Assembly (NCBI GenBank): GCA_002477955.1 | Contig: DLLE01000004.1 | Span: forward strand, 35,647 to 54,856 | Source: Treponema sp. UBA7570 | GTDB lineage: Bacteria > Spirochaetota > Spirochaetia > Treponematales > Treponemataceae | Direction: 5' to 3' | Length of the DNA stretch: 19,210 nt | Shown here: piece by piece, positions 1 through 7,795 of the stretch | Numbering within the stretch: position 1 is the first letter of the stretch | How the letters are laid out: the number at the start of each line of letters is the position of its first letter | Program-made: the position numbers and the translations under genes | Notes under the pieces: generated by a model | Databases searched by the model: none | Seen by the model: only the letters and a program-made list of their open reading frames with translations | Told to the model about the DNA's origin: nothing

Positions 1-290
1 TCTCCGCCGTGGAGAACGCGGTGTCCTACAGCTCCGATAACGCTCATGTCGGAGATTACGCCGTGGTCTTTGTCTGTGATTGCGTCAAGAATCAGCTCGA
101 TTGCTTCTTTGTGTGTCGGACAAGGGCTTTCCTTTACAAACTTGTCTTTTCCCTTCGGCTTATGTGTGATAACAGAGCCAGGAGCAGTAACGCGCTCAAC
201 AACGCCCGTAGCCAAAACATCTTTGTTGTCCCAGTCATAAACCTGATACTTGGCTGAAGACGAACCGCAGTTCAATGTAAGAATAACCAT
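1..290 (-). CDS. ackA: Acetate kinase, N-terminal part (cut by window edge)
   Basis: Acetate kinase interconverts acetyl phosphate plus ADP with acetate plus ATP in the cytoplasm, the ATP-yielding last step of acetate fermentation. Translated from the ATG at 290-288, the protein begins MVILTLNCGSSSAKYQVYDW, which carries the family's N-terminal asparagine and glycine/serine phosphate-binding motif. It continues to a GHRVLHGG stretch matching the conserved HRxxHGG motif of the family. Only the first 96 or so of roughly 400 expected residues are present; the rest lies beyond position 1. The start is supported by an AGGA Shine-Dalgarno element about 6-8 nt upstream and a good promoter at 331-359. 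The gene follows the binding-protein gene on the same strand, but its own promoter makes separate transcription likely. Confidence 0.93.
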   Translation of the reverse strand, partial: MVILTLNCGSSSAKYQVYDWDNKDVLATGVVERVTAPGSVITHKPKGKDKFVKESPCPTHKEAIELILDAITDKDHGVISDMSVIGAVGHRVLHGG

Positions 291-330
291 TGTTTTTCCT
301 CTTAAAAATGAATTAAAAAAATCTAATGCA

Positions 331-359
331 ATTATAAACTTGTAAAAAACTTTGTTCAA
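331..359 (-). promoter_or_regulatory. Sigma-70-type promoter for ackA
   Basis: On the minus strand TTGAAC (354-359) and a perfect TATAAT (331-336) are separated by 17 nt. Transcription would start near 325, giving a leader of about 35 nt before the ackA ATG at 290. The match is seen in the sequence; activity is inferred. Confidence 0.65.
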
Positions 360-417
360 TTAAAAATGCTATTATTAGTTGTTTTAACGCTTTGCGCCAT
401 TTATGTCTGCTCTTATT

Positions 418-2079
418 TTATTTTGCAATTGCGACGTTGTCCGGCACGGTATAAACAGTTTCTTTAAAATAAATGTTTTTTAACGGATGAATATCGAGAG
501 CATTTGTATACCATCCGCCGATTTCGTTTAGATTTATTGCATGAAGGCTGATTGAGTGGCTAATCGGCATAATCAGTCCGTCGTCAAGCAAGATCTGCTC
601 TGCCTGTCCTAAAATTTTGTAGCGCATTGATTCGTCAGTTTCTTCATCTGCAAGCTTTAGTTTTTCGGTAAATTTTTCATTTGTCCATTTTGTGTGGTTC
701 AGAGTTGAACCTTCGCGGAAAAGTTCCAAAAAAGCCAGCGGATCGGCAAAATCTCCAATCCACGAATAGCTGAAAATATCGTAGTTTAAATACGGAATAC
801 TGGAAAGATATTGTTCGTCTGAAATTTTAAATGTTACAAGTTCAACTCCGAGCGGAGCCCATGCTTCTTTTAAAATTGCAGCAAGACCTTTCATGTATTC
901 GTTGTCTGCAATTCCAAAAGTAATCTGAAGTTTTTCGTCCTGCGCAATTCCTGAATTTTTACGGGCTTCTTCCATCAATTCTAGTGCTTCGTCTTCATTG
1001 TAATCGACTAAGCCTTCAACTTCCGGGTAGCCAGAAAGCGGATAAACCAAAGTTGATGCTTGAATTAAATTATCGCTTCGCAGTTTGTCCCATGGAACAG
1101 CCGTTAAAAGCGCATTTCTAAATTCGGCCTTGTTCCAAACTGGATTTTTGCAGGTAAAAAACAGATATGTTGTTCCAAAAACTGCGCTGAGCTTTACTGC
1201 ATTTTTGTTTATAAGAGAATTTGCGTCGAATGAAGTCGTTATCCAATCCGTGCGTCCTGTGTTAAAAAGCCAGGAATTTTCTTTTTTGTCATCGGAAATT
1301 TTAATTATAACTTGTTCAATCGCGACATTTGGCTCGTCCCAGTAATTTTTGTTTTTTTCGAGAACAAGTTGATTTTTATCCTGTTCTTTGAGAACGTATG
1401 CGCCCGAAAAAACTTCCAGATTTCCGGTAAAAACAGAAAATGCGTGGTGGCAGAGAATCCGTGGCAGGTGGGCGGTTGGTGAATTTAAAATTACCGTCAA
1501 TTTTTGACCGTTTGCCTTTAAACCAATTTCTTCCTCAGAAATTTTATTTTCGCGGTAATCTTTAATTCCTTTTATGCAGTCCAAAAGCGAAGAATAAGGA
1601 GCGTCTGGCGTTTTTTGAAGGTGAAGCCAGCTATCAATAACGGTTTGTGCTGTTATTTTTGAGCCGTCGCTTGTTTTTGCGTTGTCCCTGACCGTAAAAG
1701 TCCAGCGTTTTTTGTCGCGGGAAATCCTGTATTCGGAAGCAATCGCAGGAATTGGATCCAGAGTTTTTGGGTCGTAGCAAAAAAGACTTTCCTGCAGGGC
1801 ATTTATAATCTGCGCTTCGTTGGAATAGCTTGAAGTGTGCGGATTTAAATCCAGATGATGAGCTGGAGAAGAAAATATAAAAGTCCGCTGGATTTCAGGA
1901 TTGAATTTTTTGAGAGCTTTTTCTTCGTTTTCGGAATTTGGCTCAAATTCATTCATAAAATTTTCTATGTCTTCATCTTCGTTTTCTTGATTTTGTGGAT
2001 TCTGCGGAAAATTTTGTGCAAAATTGAACGAAAACAAGCCGACTGTAAGTAAAACTGCGGCTGAACTTTTTTTAAGCAT
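418..2079 (-). CDS. Periplasmic oligopeptide-binding protein (OppA-like, SBP_bac_5 family)
   Basis: This 553-residue protein resembles the extracellular solute-binding family 5 that delivers peptides or nickel to ABC importers. It starts with a signal peptide (KK, then a hydrophobic run, ending near FNFAQ at residue 22). There is no lipobox cysteine, so it is probably soluble in the periplasm. An acidic, asparagine/glutamine-rich linker (about 23-60) precedes the family pattern: a LDLNPHTSS segment, an ALQESLFCYDP segment, then a SRDKKRWTFTVRDNAKTSDGSKITA stretch given here in outline only (residues about 120-145). No permease or ATPase gene is nearby, so it is an orphan binding protein. Its ATG overlaps the end of the upstream gene by 8 nt, and an AGGA element inside that gene serves as its ribosome site, suggesting coupled translation. 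The ligand is unknown. Confidence 0.82.
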   Translation of the reverse strand: MLKKSSAAVLLTVGLFSFNFAQNFPQNPQNQENEDEDIENFMNEFEPNSENEEKALKKFNPEIQRTFIFSSPAHHLDLNPHTSSYSNEAQIINALQESLFCYDPKTLDPIPAIASEYRISRDKKRWTFTVRDNAKTSDGSKITAQTVIDSWLHLQKTPDAPYSSLLDCIKGIKDYRENKISEEEIGLKANGQKLTVILNSPTAHLPRILCHHAFSVFTGNLEVFSGAYVLKEQDKNQLVLEKNKNYWDEPNVAIEQVIIKISDDKKENSWLFNTGRTDWITTSFDANSLINKNAVKLSAVFGTTYLFFTCKNPVWNKAEFRNALLTAVPWDKLRSDNLIQASTLVYPLSGYPEVEGLVDYNEDEALELMEEARKNSGIAQDEKLQITFGIADNEYMKGLAAILKEAWAPLGVELVTFKISDEQYLSSIPYLNYDIFSYSWIGDFADPLAFLELFREGSTLNHTKWTNEKFTEKLKLADEETDESMRYKILGQAEQILLDDGLIMPISHSISLHAINLNEIGGWYTNALDIHPLKNIYFKETVYTVPDNVAIAK

Positions 2080-3484
2080 TTGTAATTCCTAATTTTCTTA
2101 ATTGAGCTTCTTCTTCGATGTATGCCGTGTATTCAGAGCGGCGCTGGTTTGCCTTTACGATTGAATTTTTTAAGGCCGTAATTTCCATTTTTAAACCTTT
2201 GATTTTTGAACGGTTTTGTGGAAGAGGTGCGCTTTTGAAAAATTCGTCGAGCCCGTTTAAAATTTTGAGCATTTTATTACATTCAAGAATCTGCTGGTTT
2301 ACATATTCAAGAATTTTTTCTTCGCTTTGCTGGGCAATTTTTTCGTAAAGGGGCGCTTTTCTTATTCCTGCCGAAGCGTATCTTCTTGAGCGCAATTCCA
2401 GGTCGCGTACGAGCTGCTGATAGTCGATTTTTTCGTGGCGAACTGTGTCTGTTGTCTGATCGGTAATCGAAATCTGATAAAAAACAGGTTTTTCTTCTAT
2501 ATTGAATGCTTTTCGGATCGCTTTTTTGAGTTTTTCAAAAAATGAGTTGTGCTCGCTTTCCAAAACTTCATGGTTTTCTATAATTTTTTCTTTTACCTGA
2601 GAGATCTGGCCCGGCATTGCGCCAAAGACTCTGAGCGCAACCAAAAGAATTGATTTTGTATCGACTTTTTCTTCTGAGTCTTGTGCGCTGGAATTTTCAA
2701 CTTCGAGCTTTTTTAAAAGTGCTTTTTGAAGATTTTCTTTGTCGGGAGAATGATCTTCGGCAATAATTTCTTCAATCAGTTCGTTGTAATATGGAGTTTT
2801 TCCCATCGTTGCTTGAAAAAGTTTTTTTATTTGAACTTTTTCATCGTCAGGACTCGACGCGGCTTTTTCCATATCGAAATAAGGATGAGCCATTATGTTT
2901 TTGCGGATATTTCCTTTATAAAATTCCCTCTGAAATTCCGTAAGCGCCTTTAAACTTTTGTTGATTGCAAGAACTGCTTTGCCTGCTTTTGAAATGCTGT
3001 CGTTTATCATGTTTACGGTTAAAGCGTCTGCTCCCTGCTTTGCGTTAAAAAGCATAGTTGCAATTGTTCTTGTGTTTATGTTTGTTGAATTTACGGAGAA
3101 TGAGTTCCATTGGATTGCATTGTTTAAATCAATCAATTTTTTAATATTAGAAATCTGCAAATTTGAAACTGAAAACTTGTAATAGTTGCAGAGAAAGTCC
3201 AAAGTGCTGTCATAATCGGAAAGCCTCATTCCTATAATCATTGAGCGTTCGTTGTCTGTAAAAGGCGAATTTTCCGGCGGAACAATGTCCGAAATTTTCT
3301 TGTCGTTTTTGTAAGGATCGGGCGTGATTAGGGATTTTTTTAAAAGAAACTCATAGAGCGTTTTTTCGCAAGTGTGCATGAGGCGATACTGTTCAAGCAC
3401 ATTTTGCAATTCCCGTGAGTTGAACCAATCCGTTTTTTTATCAATTGCGGCAATTAACTGTTCTGAAAATTTTTTCTCTGACAT
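2072..3484 (-). CDS. Cytoplasmic helical protein of unknown function, 470 aa
   Basis: I do not recognise the family. The protein begins MSEKKFSEQLIAAIDKKTDW and has no signal peptide or membrane segment. It is rich in Lys, Glu, Asn and Leu and probably all-helical. The C-terminal 60 residues (KIKGLKMEITALKNSIVKA and onward) look like a coiled coil. The ATG at 3484 is preferred over an in-frame TTG at 3583, because the TTG extension would run through the promoter region and back toward the thrS promoter. There is no Shine-Dalgarno sequence, but GATAAT lies only 6 nt before the ATG, so the mRNA may be leaderless. The stop codon overlaps the start of the OppA-like gene by 8 nt, so the two form an operon. 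A link with peptide uptake or cell-envelope function is possible but unproven. Confidence 0.8.
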   Translation of the reverse strand: MSEKKFSEQLIAAIDKKTDWFNSRELQNVLEQYRLMHTCEKTLYEFLLKKSLITPDPYKNDKKISDIVPPENSPFTDNERSMIIGMRLSDYDSTLDFLCNYYKFSVSNLQISNIKKLIDLNNAIQWNSFSVNSTNINTRTIATMLFNAKQGADALTVNMINDSISKAGKAVLAINKSLKALTEFQREFYKGNIRKNIMAHPYFDMEKAASSPDDEKVQIKKLFQATMGKTPYYNELIEEIIAEDHSPDKENLQKALLKKLEVENSSAQDSEEKVDTKSILLVALRVFGAMPGQISQVKEKIIENHEVLESEHNSFFEKLKKAIRKAFNIEEKPVFYQISITDQTTDTVRHEKIDYQQLVRDLELRSRRYASAGIRKAPLYEKIAQQSEEKILEYVNQQILECNKMLKILNGLDEFFKSAPLPQNRSKIKGLKMEITALKNSIVKANQRRSEYTAYIEEEAQLRKLGITNA

Positions 3485-3490
3485 ACTTAT

Positions 3491-3552
3491 ATTATCGGCT
3501 TTTTTTGGAAAATCTACAATCTTTCTATAATTGTATAATGCAAACAAATCAA
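3491..3552 (-). promoter_or_regulatory. Two candidate promoters for the 470-aa protein operon
   Basis: Candidate one, nearest the gene, is TTGTAG (3514-3519), 17 nt, GATAAT (3491-3496); it would start transcription at or next to the ATG. Candidate two is TTGATT (3547-3552), 17 nt, TATAGA (3524-3529), giving a leader of about 35 nt. Neither is a full consensus and they cannot be ranked from sequence alone. Confidence 0.35.
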
Positions 3553-3565
3553 AAACCTGTATAAG

Positions 3566-3594
3566 TTGAAACAAAGTCCGCAAAGCGATATTCT
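3566..3594 (+). promoter_or_regulatory. Candidate promoter for thrS
   Basis: TTGAAA (3566-3571) and TATTCT (3589-3594) are separated by 17 nt, predicting a leader of about 40 nt. That is too short for a T-box riboswitch. TATAAT also occurs upstream on this strand at 3526-3531 and 3534-3539 but lacks a well-placed -35 box. Confidence 0.4.
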
Positions 3595-3641
3595 ATGAAG
3601 AAAAGATAAAAAAATTGGTCTTTATACAAAGAGGTATTTTT

Positions 3642-5396
3642 ATGGCAGAAAATGAAAAGTTACAGATTATTCGCCATTCGTGTGCGCATGTAATGGCAGA
3701 AGCAGTTAAACATATTTTTCCTGGAACAAAAATCGCAATTGGTCCTGCAATCGACAACGGATTTTATTACGATTTTGATTTTCCGACAGACCATAAAATA
3801 ACCGAAGATGATTTTGCTGCTGTTGAAAAAGAAATGAGAAAAATCATTTCTTCTGGAGCAAAATTTGTTCGCAAGGAAATTTCAAAAGACGAGGCTTTGA
3901 AAATTTTTGCTGATGAACCTTACAAAGTTGAAATTATCAATGATTTGCCGCAAGATGCAACAATTTCCACTTATGAGCAGGACGGCTATATTGATCTTTG
4001 CCGTGGCCCTCATGTTGCCACGACAAAAGAAATCAATGCTCAGGCTTTTAAACTTCATAAAATTGCAGGGGCTTACTGGCGTGGAAATTCTGATCGTCCT
4101 ATGCTTACTCGTGTTTACGCGCTTTGTTTTGAAAAACCGAATGATTTAAAAGAATATCTTGAAATGCTTGCAGAGGCAGAAAAGCGCGACCACCGCAAAC
4201 TCGGCGTAGAAATGGATTTGTTCCATCTTGAGCCGGAAGATCCTGGCCAGATTTTCTGGCATCCAAACGGCTGGACAATTTACACAGTTATTCAGGATTA
4301 TATGCGCAAAATGGTAAGACGCGATGGCTATCAGGAAGTAAATACTCCTGCGATAATGCCGCGTACTCTTTGGGAACGTTCTGGACACTGGGGACACTAC
4401 CAGCGCAATATGTTTATTACTGAGTCGGAAAAAAGACTTTTTGCAATCAAGCCAATGAACTGTCCTGGCGCCCTCGAAATTTTTAAGAGCCGTCTCCGCA
4501 CTTACAAAGACTTGCCTATGCGCCTTGCAGAATTTGGCCATGATGTGCGCAACGAGCCTTCTGGAACCTTGCATGGAATTATGCGTGTGCGTGGTTTTGT
4601 TCAGGATGATGCCCATATTATTTGTACGGAAGAGCAGGTTGCGGCAGAAGTTGCAAAATTCTGTAAACTTCTAAAAAGAGTTTATCACGACTTTGGTTTT
4701 GACGATTTAGTTGTAAAATTTTCAACAATGCCGGAAGACCACGTTGGCGACCTTGCAACTTGGCAGCGTGCAGAAAAAGCGTTGTCCGATGCCTGCCACG
4801 AAGCCGGACTTAATTACGAAATTCAGCCGGGAGAAGGCGCATTCTACGGTCCAAAACTTGAATTTAAGCTTTACGACTGTCTTGGACGCGAATGGCAGTG
4901 CGGTACGATACAGGCGGATTTCCAGTTGCCGTCAGCAGAACGCCTTGATGCGACATACATTGGCTCTGACAACCAGAAACATCATCCGGTAATGCTTCAC
5001 AGAGCGATTTTGGGTTCAATTGAACGTTTCCTTGGGATTTTGATTGAAAACTTTGCCGGAAATTTCCCGACATGGCTTGCATTTGAACAGGCAGCGGTTG
5101 TTCCAGTAAAAAATGAATTTGACGATTATGCAAAAGAAGTAAATGAAGCTCTTCTTGGTTCAGATATTCGCTCAAATGCTTATACTTCTGACGAAAATAT
5201 GCGCCAGAAAATCAAGATGATTACAAAGGAACACAAGACTCCTTATATTCTTGTTGTCGGTGAAAACGAGAAAAATGAAAAAACTGTAAGCGTACGCTTC
5301 CGTCAGAGCAGCGGACTTGAACAAAAAACAATGAAGCTTGAAGATTTTATTGCTTATGTTCAGGAAAAAGTAAATTCACATTCGACAGAAATTTAA
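3642..5396 (+). CDS. thrS: Threonyl-tRNA synthetase lacking the TGS domain
   Basis: ThrRS attaches threonine to tRNA-Thr in the cytoplasm. At 584 residues it is about 60 shorter than the E. coli enzyme, and the whole deficit is at the N-terminus: residue 7 here aligns with about residue 68 of the E. coli protein, so the TGS (N1) domain is absent. The editing domain is intact, with H12 and H16 (HSCAH), C120 and H124 (CRGPH). The class II core follows: a WHPNGW segment, motif 2 around RNEPSG, and the three zinc ligands C274 (NCPG), H325 (DDAH) and H453 (LHRA). The anticodon-binding domain occupies the last 100 or so residues. The ATG at 3642 has an AGAGG ribosome site. The only earlier in-frame start, TTG at 3615, has none and could not encode a TGS domain. 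A strong terminator follows at 5432-5469. Confidence 0.95.
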   Translation: MAENEKLQIIRHSCAHVMAEAVKHIFPGTKIAIGPAIDNGFYYDFDFPTDHKITEDDFAAVEKEMRKIISSGAKFVRKEISKDEALKIFADEPYKVEIINDLPQDATISTYEQDGYIDLCRGPHVATTKEINAQAFKLHKIAGAYWRGNSDRPMLTRVYALCFEKPNDLKEYLEMLAEAEKRDHRKLGVEMDLFHLEPEDPGQIFWHPNGWTIYTVIQDYMRKMVRRDGYQEVNTPAIMPRTLWERSGHWGHYQRNMFITESEKRLFAIKPMNCPGALEIFKSRLRTYKDLPMRLAEFGHDVRNEPSGTLHGIMRVRGFVQDDAHIICTEEQVAAEVAKFCKLLKRVYHDFGFDDLVVKFSTMPEDHVGDLATWQRAEKALSDACHEAGLNYEIQPGEGAFYGPKLEFKLYDCLGREWQCGTIQADFQLPSAERLDATYIGSDNQKHHPVMLHRAILGSIERFLGILIENFAGNFPTWLAFEQAAVVPVKNEFDDYAKEVNEALLGSDIRSNAYTSDENMRQKIKMITKEHKTPYILVVGENEKNEKTVSVRFRQSSGLEQKTMKLEDFIAYVQEKVNSHSTEI

Positions 5397-5431
5397 TGCG
5401 GTAGCGCTGGTAGGGGCGGCGTAAGCCGTTC

Positions 5432-5469
5432 AAAAAAATACCGCGGTTTGTAACCGCGGTATTTTTTTT
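5432..5469. terminator. Bidirectional intrinsic terminator between thrS and the barrel gene
   Basis: A perfect 10-bp stem, TACCGCGGTT (5439-5448) with AACCGCGGTA (5452-5461), encloses a 3-nt loop. It is flanked by an A-run on the left and a T-run on the right, so it can end both thrS (+) and the lipoprotein/barrel operon (-). Confidence 0.9.
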
Positions 5470-5477
5470 GAATGAAA

Positions 5478-5530
5478 CCCCGGACATAGCGGCAGATTTT
5501 GGGCAAATGCTCAAAATCTGCACCGCCCGG
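5478..5530. repeat. GC-rich palindromic intergenic element (thrS/barrel gap)
   Basis: A 13-bp stem, GCAGATTTTGGGC (5492-5504) with GCTCAAAATCTGC (5509-5521), has one G-T pair and an AAAT loop. It lies inside CCGG-bounded GC-rich DNA (CCGG at 5480-5483 and 5527-5530). No T-run follows on either strand, so it is not a normal terminator. It resembles other GC-rich islands in this window in layout but not clearly in sequence. Confidence 0.45.
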
Positions 5531-5531
5531 A

Positions 5532-6287
5532 TTATTTTGGACTGATTTTTATTCCTAAGGAAAAAATCGCCGTGTCAAAAGCGCGTCCGTTCAAAATTGC
5601 GCCGAGCGGAAAGTAGATTTTTGCTTCCAGCCCAGCCAGATAGTTTTTTGTAAATGCGCGTTGCCAGGAAATGTTTAAGTTTGGATAGAGAAAATTTAAA
5701 TTTTTGTAGAACCAGCGGTTGATTGATTTTATGTCGTCGCCCGCTGTTGAATTTGTTTCTCCTCCTGTGTCGTCTGAATCAACTCCGTCTGCAAGAAAGG
5801 AAAATCGAGCCAAAAATCCCAATCCTCCGCCAAGCTGGAAAATGTCTTTTTTGAGGCGAAAAATATGAGTCGTGTTTAAGTCGAGCAAAAACGAGAGAGC
5901 AAGGGCTGTCCTGTTTTCGATTTCGGAGGGGCGCGCGCATTCGCCGTCCCAGAGATAATAATTTGTAAAAAAAGTGAGCTTTGGCTGAAAATTCAGAAAT
6001 TTGTGGTTAAAAAGGTCAAATCCCGCTCCAAATGCGAACGAAACTGGGCTTGGAGAGGTTTTGCTGTCTGTATTTACATAAACTGAAGGTCCGAGAGTAA
6101 AGAAAAACAGGTTTTTGGGGAGTTTTATTTTTGCTTTTTCGAAGTCTTCGATTTTTGTGAGGATTTTGCCGTCATCTTCTGACTGCGTTTTTGAGAAATT
6201 TTGTTCTGTCTGTCCGAAGCAAAAAAAAGAAAGTGAAAAAAATAAAAAAATGAACGGAAATTTCTTGTAAAACGTTTTATTTTTCAT
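5532..6287 (-). CDS. Secreted protein, probable outer-membrane beta-barrel
   Basis: This 251-residue protein starts with a signal peptide (MKNKTFYKKF then a Phe/Leu-rich hydrophobic run ending near CFGQ, residue 26). After a charged linker it shows repeated alternating hydrophobic/polar strands typical of small outer-membrane barrels, such as FFFTLGPSVYV, VSFAFGAGFDLF, LGGGLGFLARFSF and AIFSLGIKIS. A hydrophilic, Asp/Ser/Thr-rich stretch (about 165-185, VDSDDTGGETNS) could be an exposed loop. The start overlaps the end of the upstream lipoprotein gene by 11 nt, implying one transcript and linked roles. No enzyme motif is visible and no specific family is recognised; the barrel call is inferred from strand pattern and signal peptide. 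Confidence 0.72.
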   Translation of the reverse strand: MKNKTFYKKFPFIFLFFSLSFFCFGQTEQNFSKTQSEDDGKILTKIEDFEKAKIKLPKNLFFFTLGPSVYVNTDSKTSPSPVSFAFGAGFDLFNHKFLNFQPKLTFFTNYYLWDGECARPSEIENRTALALSFLLDLNTTHIFRLKKDIFQLGGGLGFLARFSFLADGVDSDDTGGETNSTAGDDIKSINRWFYKNLNFLYPNLNISWQRAFTKNYLAGLEAKIYFPLGAILNGRAFDTAIFSLGIKISPK

Positions 6288-7473
6288 TGTACAAAACCTT
6301 TTTTAGGTCCACTGTCAAAAATCCAGAACGGCCCGTCTTGTAAAAATCGCTTTCTTCCCAGGCAACGGCAAGGGTTGCTCCGCTTATGCAGAACGGCCCG
6401 TAAATATAGTTTTGTGGAAGTTTTGGAAGGCGGAATGCCGCGTTTTTGCCGTTGTTCAAAATCGGTTCACCGTCCAAAGCTCCGTTAAAATATGTGGTTC
6501 CGTCAGAAAAAACAGCGCAAATCCAGTCGTCTGCAATTATTGCGTGTGCGTTTATAAGAAAAGAATTTTCTGAGCTTTCTGCGTTTTTCTCGCCAGAATC
6601 TGAGCCGGAAATAAAGGTTTTTGGAGAAGTTCCGCCGGAGTTTTTACATTCAACCGAAAAAGAAAAATTTTGCGGGATTGAAGACAAAAGCGAGTGCAGG
6701 CGTCTTGGTGAATCTGAAAATTTTTTTGGAGAATTAAGAAGCCTGTAATTTTCTTCTGAAGTTTCCTGAATCGTAATTTTTTCGTCTTTTGTAAATGGCG
6801 AAAGTCTTTCGAGCGAAGAATTTGCGGAAAAATTTATGTAGGTAAATTCGGTTTTAGAATTATTTATTTTTTTTATGGAAGAAAAAAATGAATTTCCGTC
6901 AAAAAAAGTTCCTGTGATTTCTCCTCCGCCGCTAAGCCTTAAATCTCCGTAAGTAACAACCGGATAAAAAGCCTTTAATTCCTGAGAAAGTCTCACCAAA
7001 AAAGGGCGGTTTGAATCTTGAGCGCTGCTGTTTTCGGAAAGAGAGGCCTCCTTGTTAAAAAATGATGAGCGGCTCAATGTAAAATATGGATTTTCGTTGT
7101 CAAAAATCAGGTTTGAAGCTGTCGAATTGGAAAAAAGCTCGTAATCTTGAATCAAAACCGGCTGAACCTGCTGGCTTTCGTTTTTTGCAAAGTGGATTAC
7201 GCCAAGCCTGTTTACGAGCATGTAGCCGCTTTTGTCGGCCGCAGTGTTTGCATCGCTTGCACGCAAAGTTTCTGTCCAAGGTTTTAAGCTCGAAATTCCT
7301 GATTGCTGAGGAAGAGAAGTCTGTTCAAAACCGTTTTCCGTAAAAAAATACCAATTGTGGTGTTTTGTGTTTTCTGGAATTTGAGAAAACGTAGCCTTAT
7401 TTTGTTTTGAGCAGCCTGCAAAAATCAAAAGACTTGCCGAAACTGCCGCCGTAAATAAAAAATTCTGCTTCAT
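6277..7473 (-). CDS. Putative lipoprotein of unknown function
   Basis: This 398-residue protein begins MKQNFLFTAAVSASLLIFAGC, a signal peptide ending in a lipobox-like FAGC. Cys21 would be lipidated; Phe at -3 is unusual in general but loose lipoboxes are known in spirochaetes. The mature part is rich in Ser, Asn and Phe with many beta-type segments, and short recurring patterns (GYMLVNRLGVIHFAK, GEITGTFFDGNSFFSS, AVFSDGTTYFNGALDG) suggest a beta-propeller-like or repeat fold, which is weak inference. It is the first gene of a pair, overlapping the barrel gene by 11 nt. There is no Shine-Dalgarno sequence; TATAAA at 7479-7484 sits 5 nt before the ATG, so the transcript may be leaderless. Confidence 0.75.
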   Translation of the reverse strand: MKQNFLFTAAVSASLLIFAGCSKQNKATFSQIPENTKHHNWYFFTENGFEQTSLPQQSGISSLKPWTETLRASDANTAADKSGYMLVNRLGVIHFAKNESQQVQPVLIQDYELFSNSTASNLIFDNENPYFTLSRSSFFNKEASLSENSSAQDSNRPFLVRLSQELKAFYPVVTYGDLRLSGGGEITGTFFDGNSFFSSIKKINNSKTEFTYINFSANSSLERLSPFTKDEKITIQETSEENYRLLNSPKKFSDSPRRLHSLLSSIPQNFSFSVECKNSGGTSPKTFISGSDSGEKNAESSENSFLINAHAIIADDWICAVFSDGTTYFNGALDGEPILNNGKNAAFRLPKLPQNYIYGPFCISGATLAVAWEESDFYKTGRSGFLTVDLKKVLYNEK

Positions 7474-7516
7474 TTGTATTTATATCGGCCGTTTTCGAGA
7501 TTTTTTTTAGATTTTT

Positions 7517-7605
7517 GGAGCGCATGGCATGGTCTAGCCCGCTCTTGCTGCATGTCCTCCTTCGCTCCGCTCGTCCGGTCTTTCCGCAACGATCGGGGCT
7601 AAGAT
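7517..7605. repeat. GC-rich palindromic island upstream of the lipoprotein gene
   Basis: This lies in a 322-bp gap (7474-7795) with no gene. A GC-rich block bounded by AGCCCGCTC (7536-7544) and GATCGGGGCT (7591-7600), which are imperfect inverted copies, contains CTCCTTCGCTCCGCTCGTCC (7557-7576). Base composition contrasts sharply with the AT-rich DNA on both sides. It is probably a non-coding repetitive element. The rest of the gap holds only the hairpin at 7671-7704 and the start region of the next gene. Confidence 0.45.
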
Positions 7606-7670
7606 TATGCTTTTGTAATATGTAACTTTTTTTTGTGGACTTATGTTATTTATTTGAGTAAATTTATTCG

Positions 7671-7704
7671 AAGCCTCTGATTGCCTTTTTTGGAGGCTTT
7701 TTTT
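7671..7704 (+). terminator. Terminator-like hairpin with no visible upstream gene
   Basis: AAGCCTC (7671-7677) pairs with GAGGCTT (7693-7699) across a 15-nt loop, and a run of seven T follows. No + strand gene precedes it for more than 2 kb, so it may end a small untranslated RNA, guard the next gene from read-through, or be chance. Confidence 0.45.
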
Positions 7705-7795
7705 GTCGGAGTCTGGAAAACATTTTTAGTTTTTTGCCCGAATGCAGTATTTTATTTTGCTGTAAACCGGTCTTGCTATTTTTACAATTTAAAAT

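Noticed and set aside
3485..3583. N-terminal extension of the 470-aa protein from a TTG
   Set aside because: There is no ribosome site, and the extension would overlap candidate promoters on both strands; the ATG at 3484 is better.
3615..3641. Earlier TTG start for thrS
   Set aside because: The 9 extra residues (MVFIQRGIF) match nothing in ThrRS, and the AGAGG ribosome site fits the ATG at 3642.
3595..3641. T-box riboswitch before thrS
   Set aside because: The leader is only about 40 nt and has no specifier loop or terminator.
4146..4616. 156-codon open frame on the - strand
   Set aside because: It lies wholly inside thrS, which has complete catalytic and editing motifs.
5492..5521. The 13-bp hairpin as a second terminator
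   Set aside because: No T-run follows on either strand and the neighbouring 5432-5469 hairpin already serves both genes.
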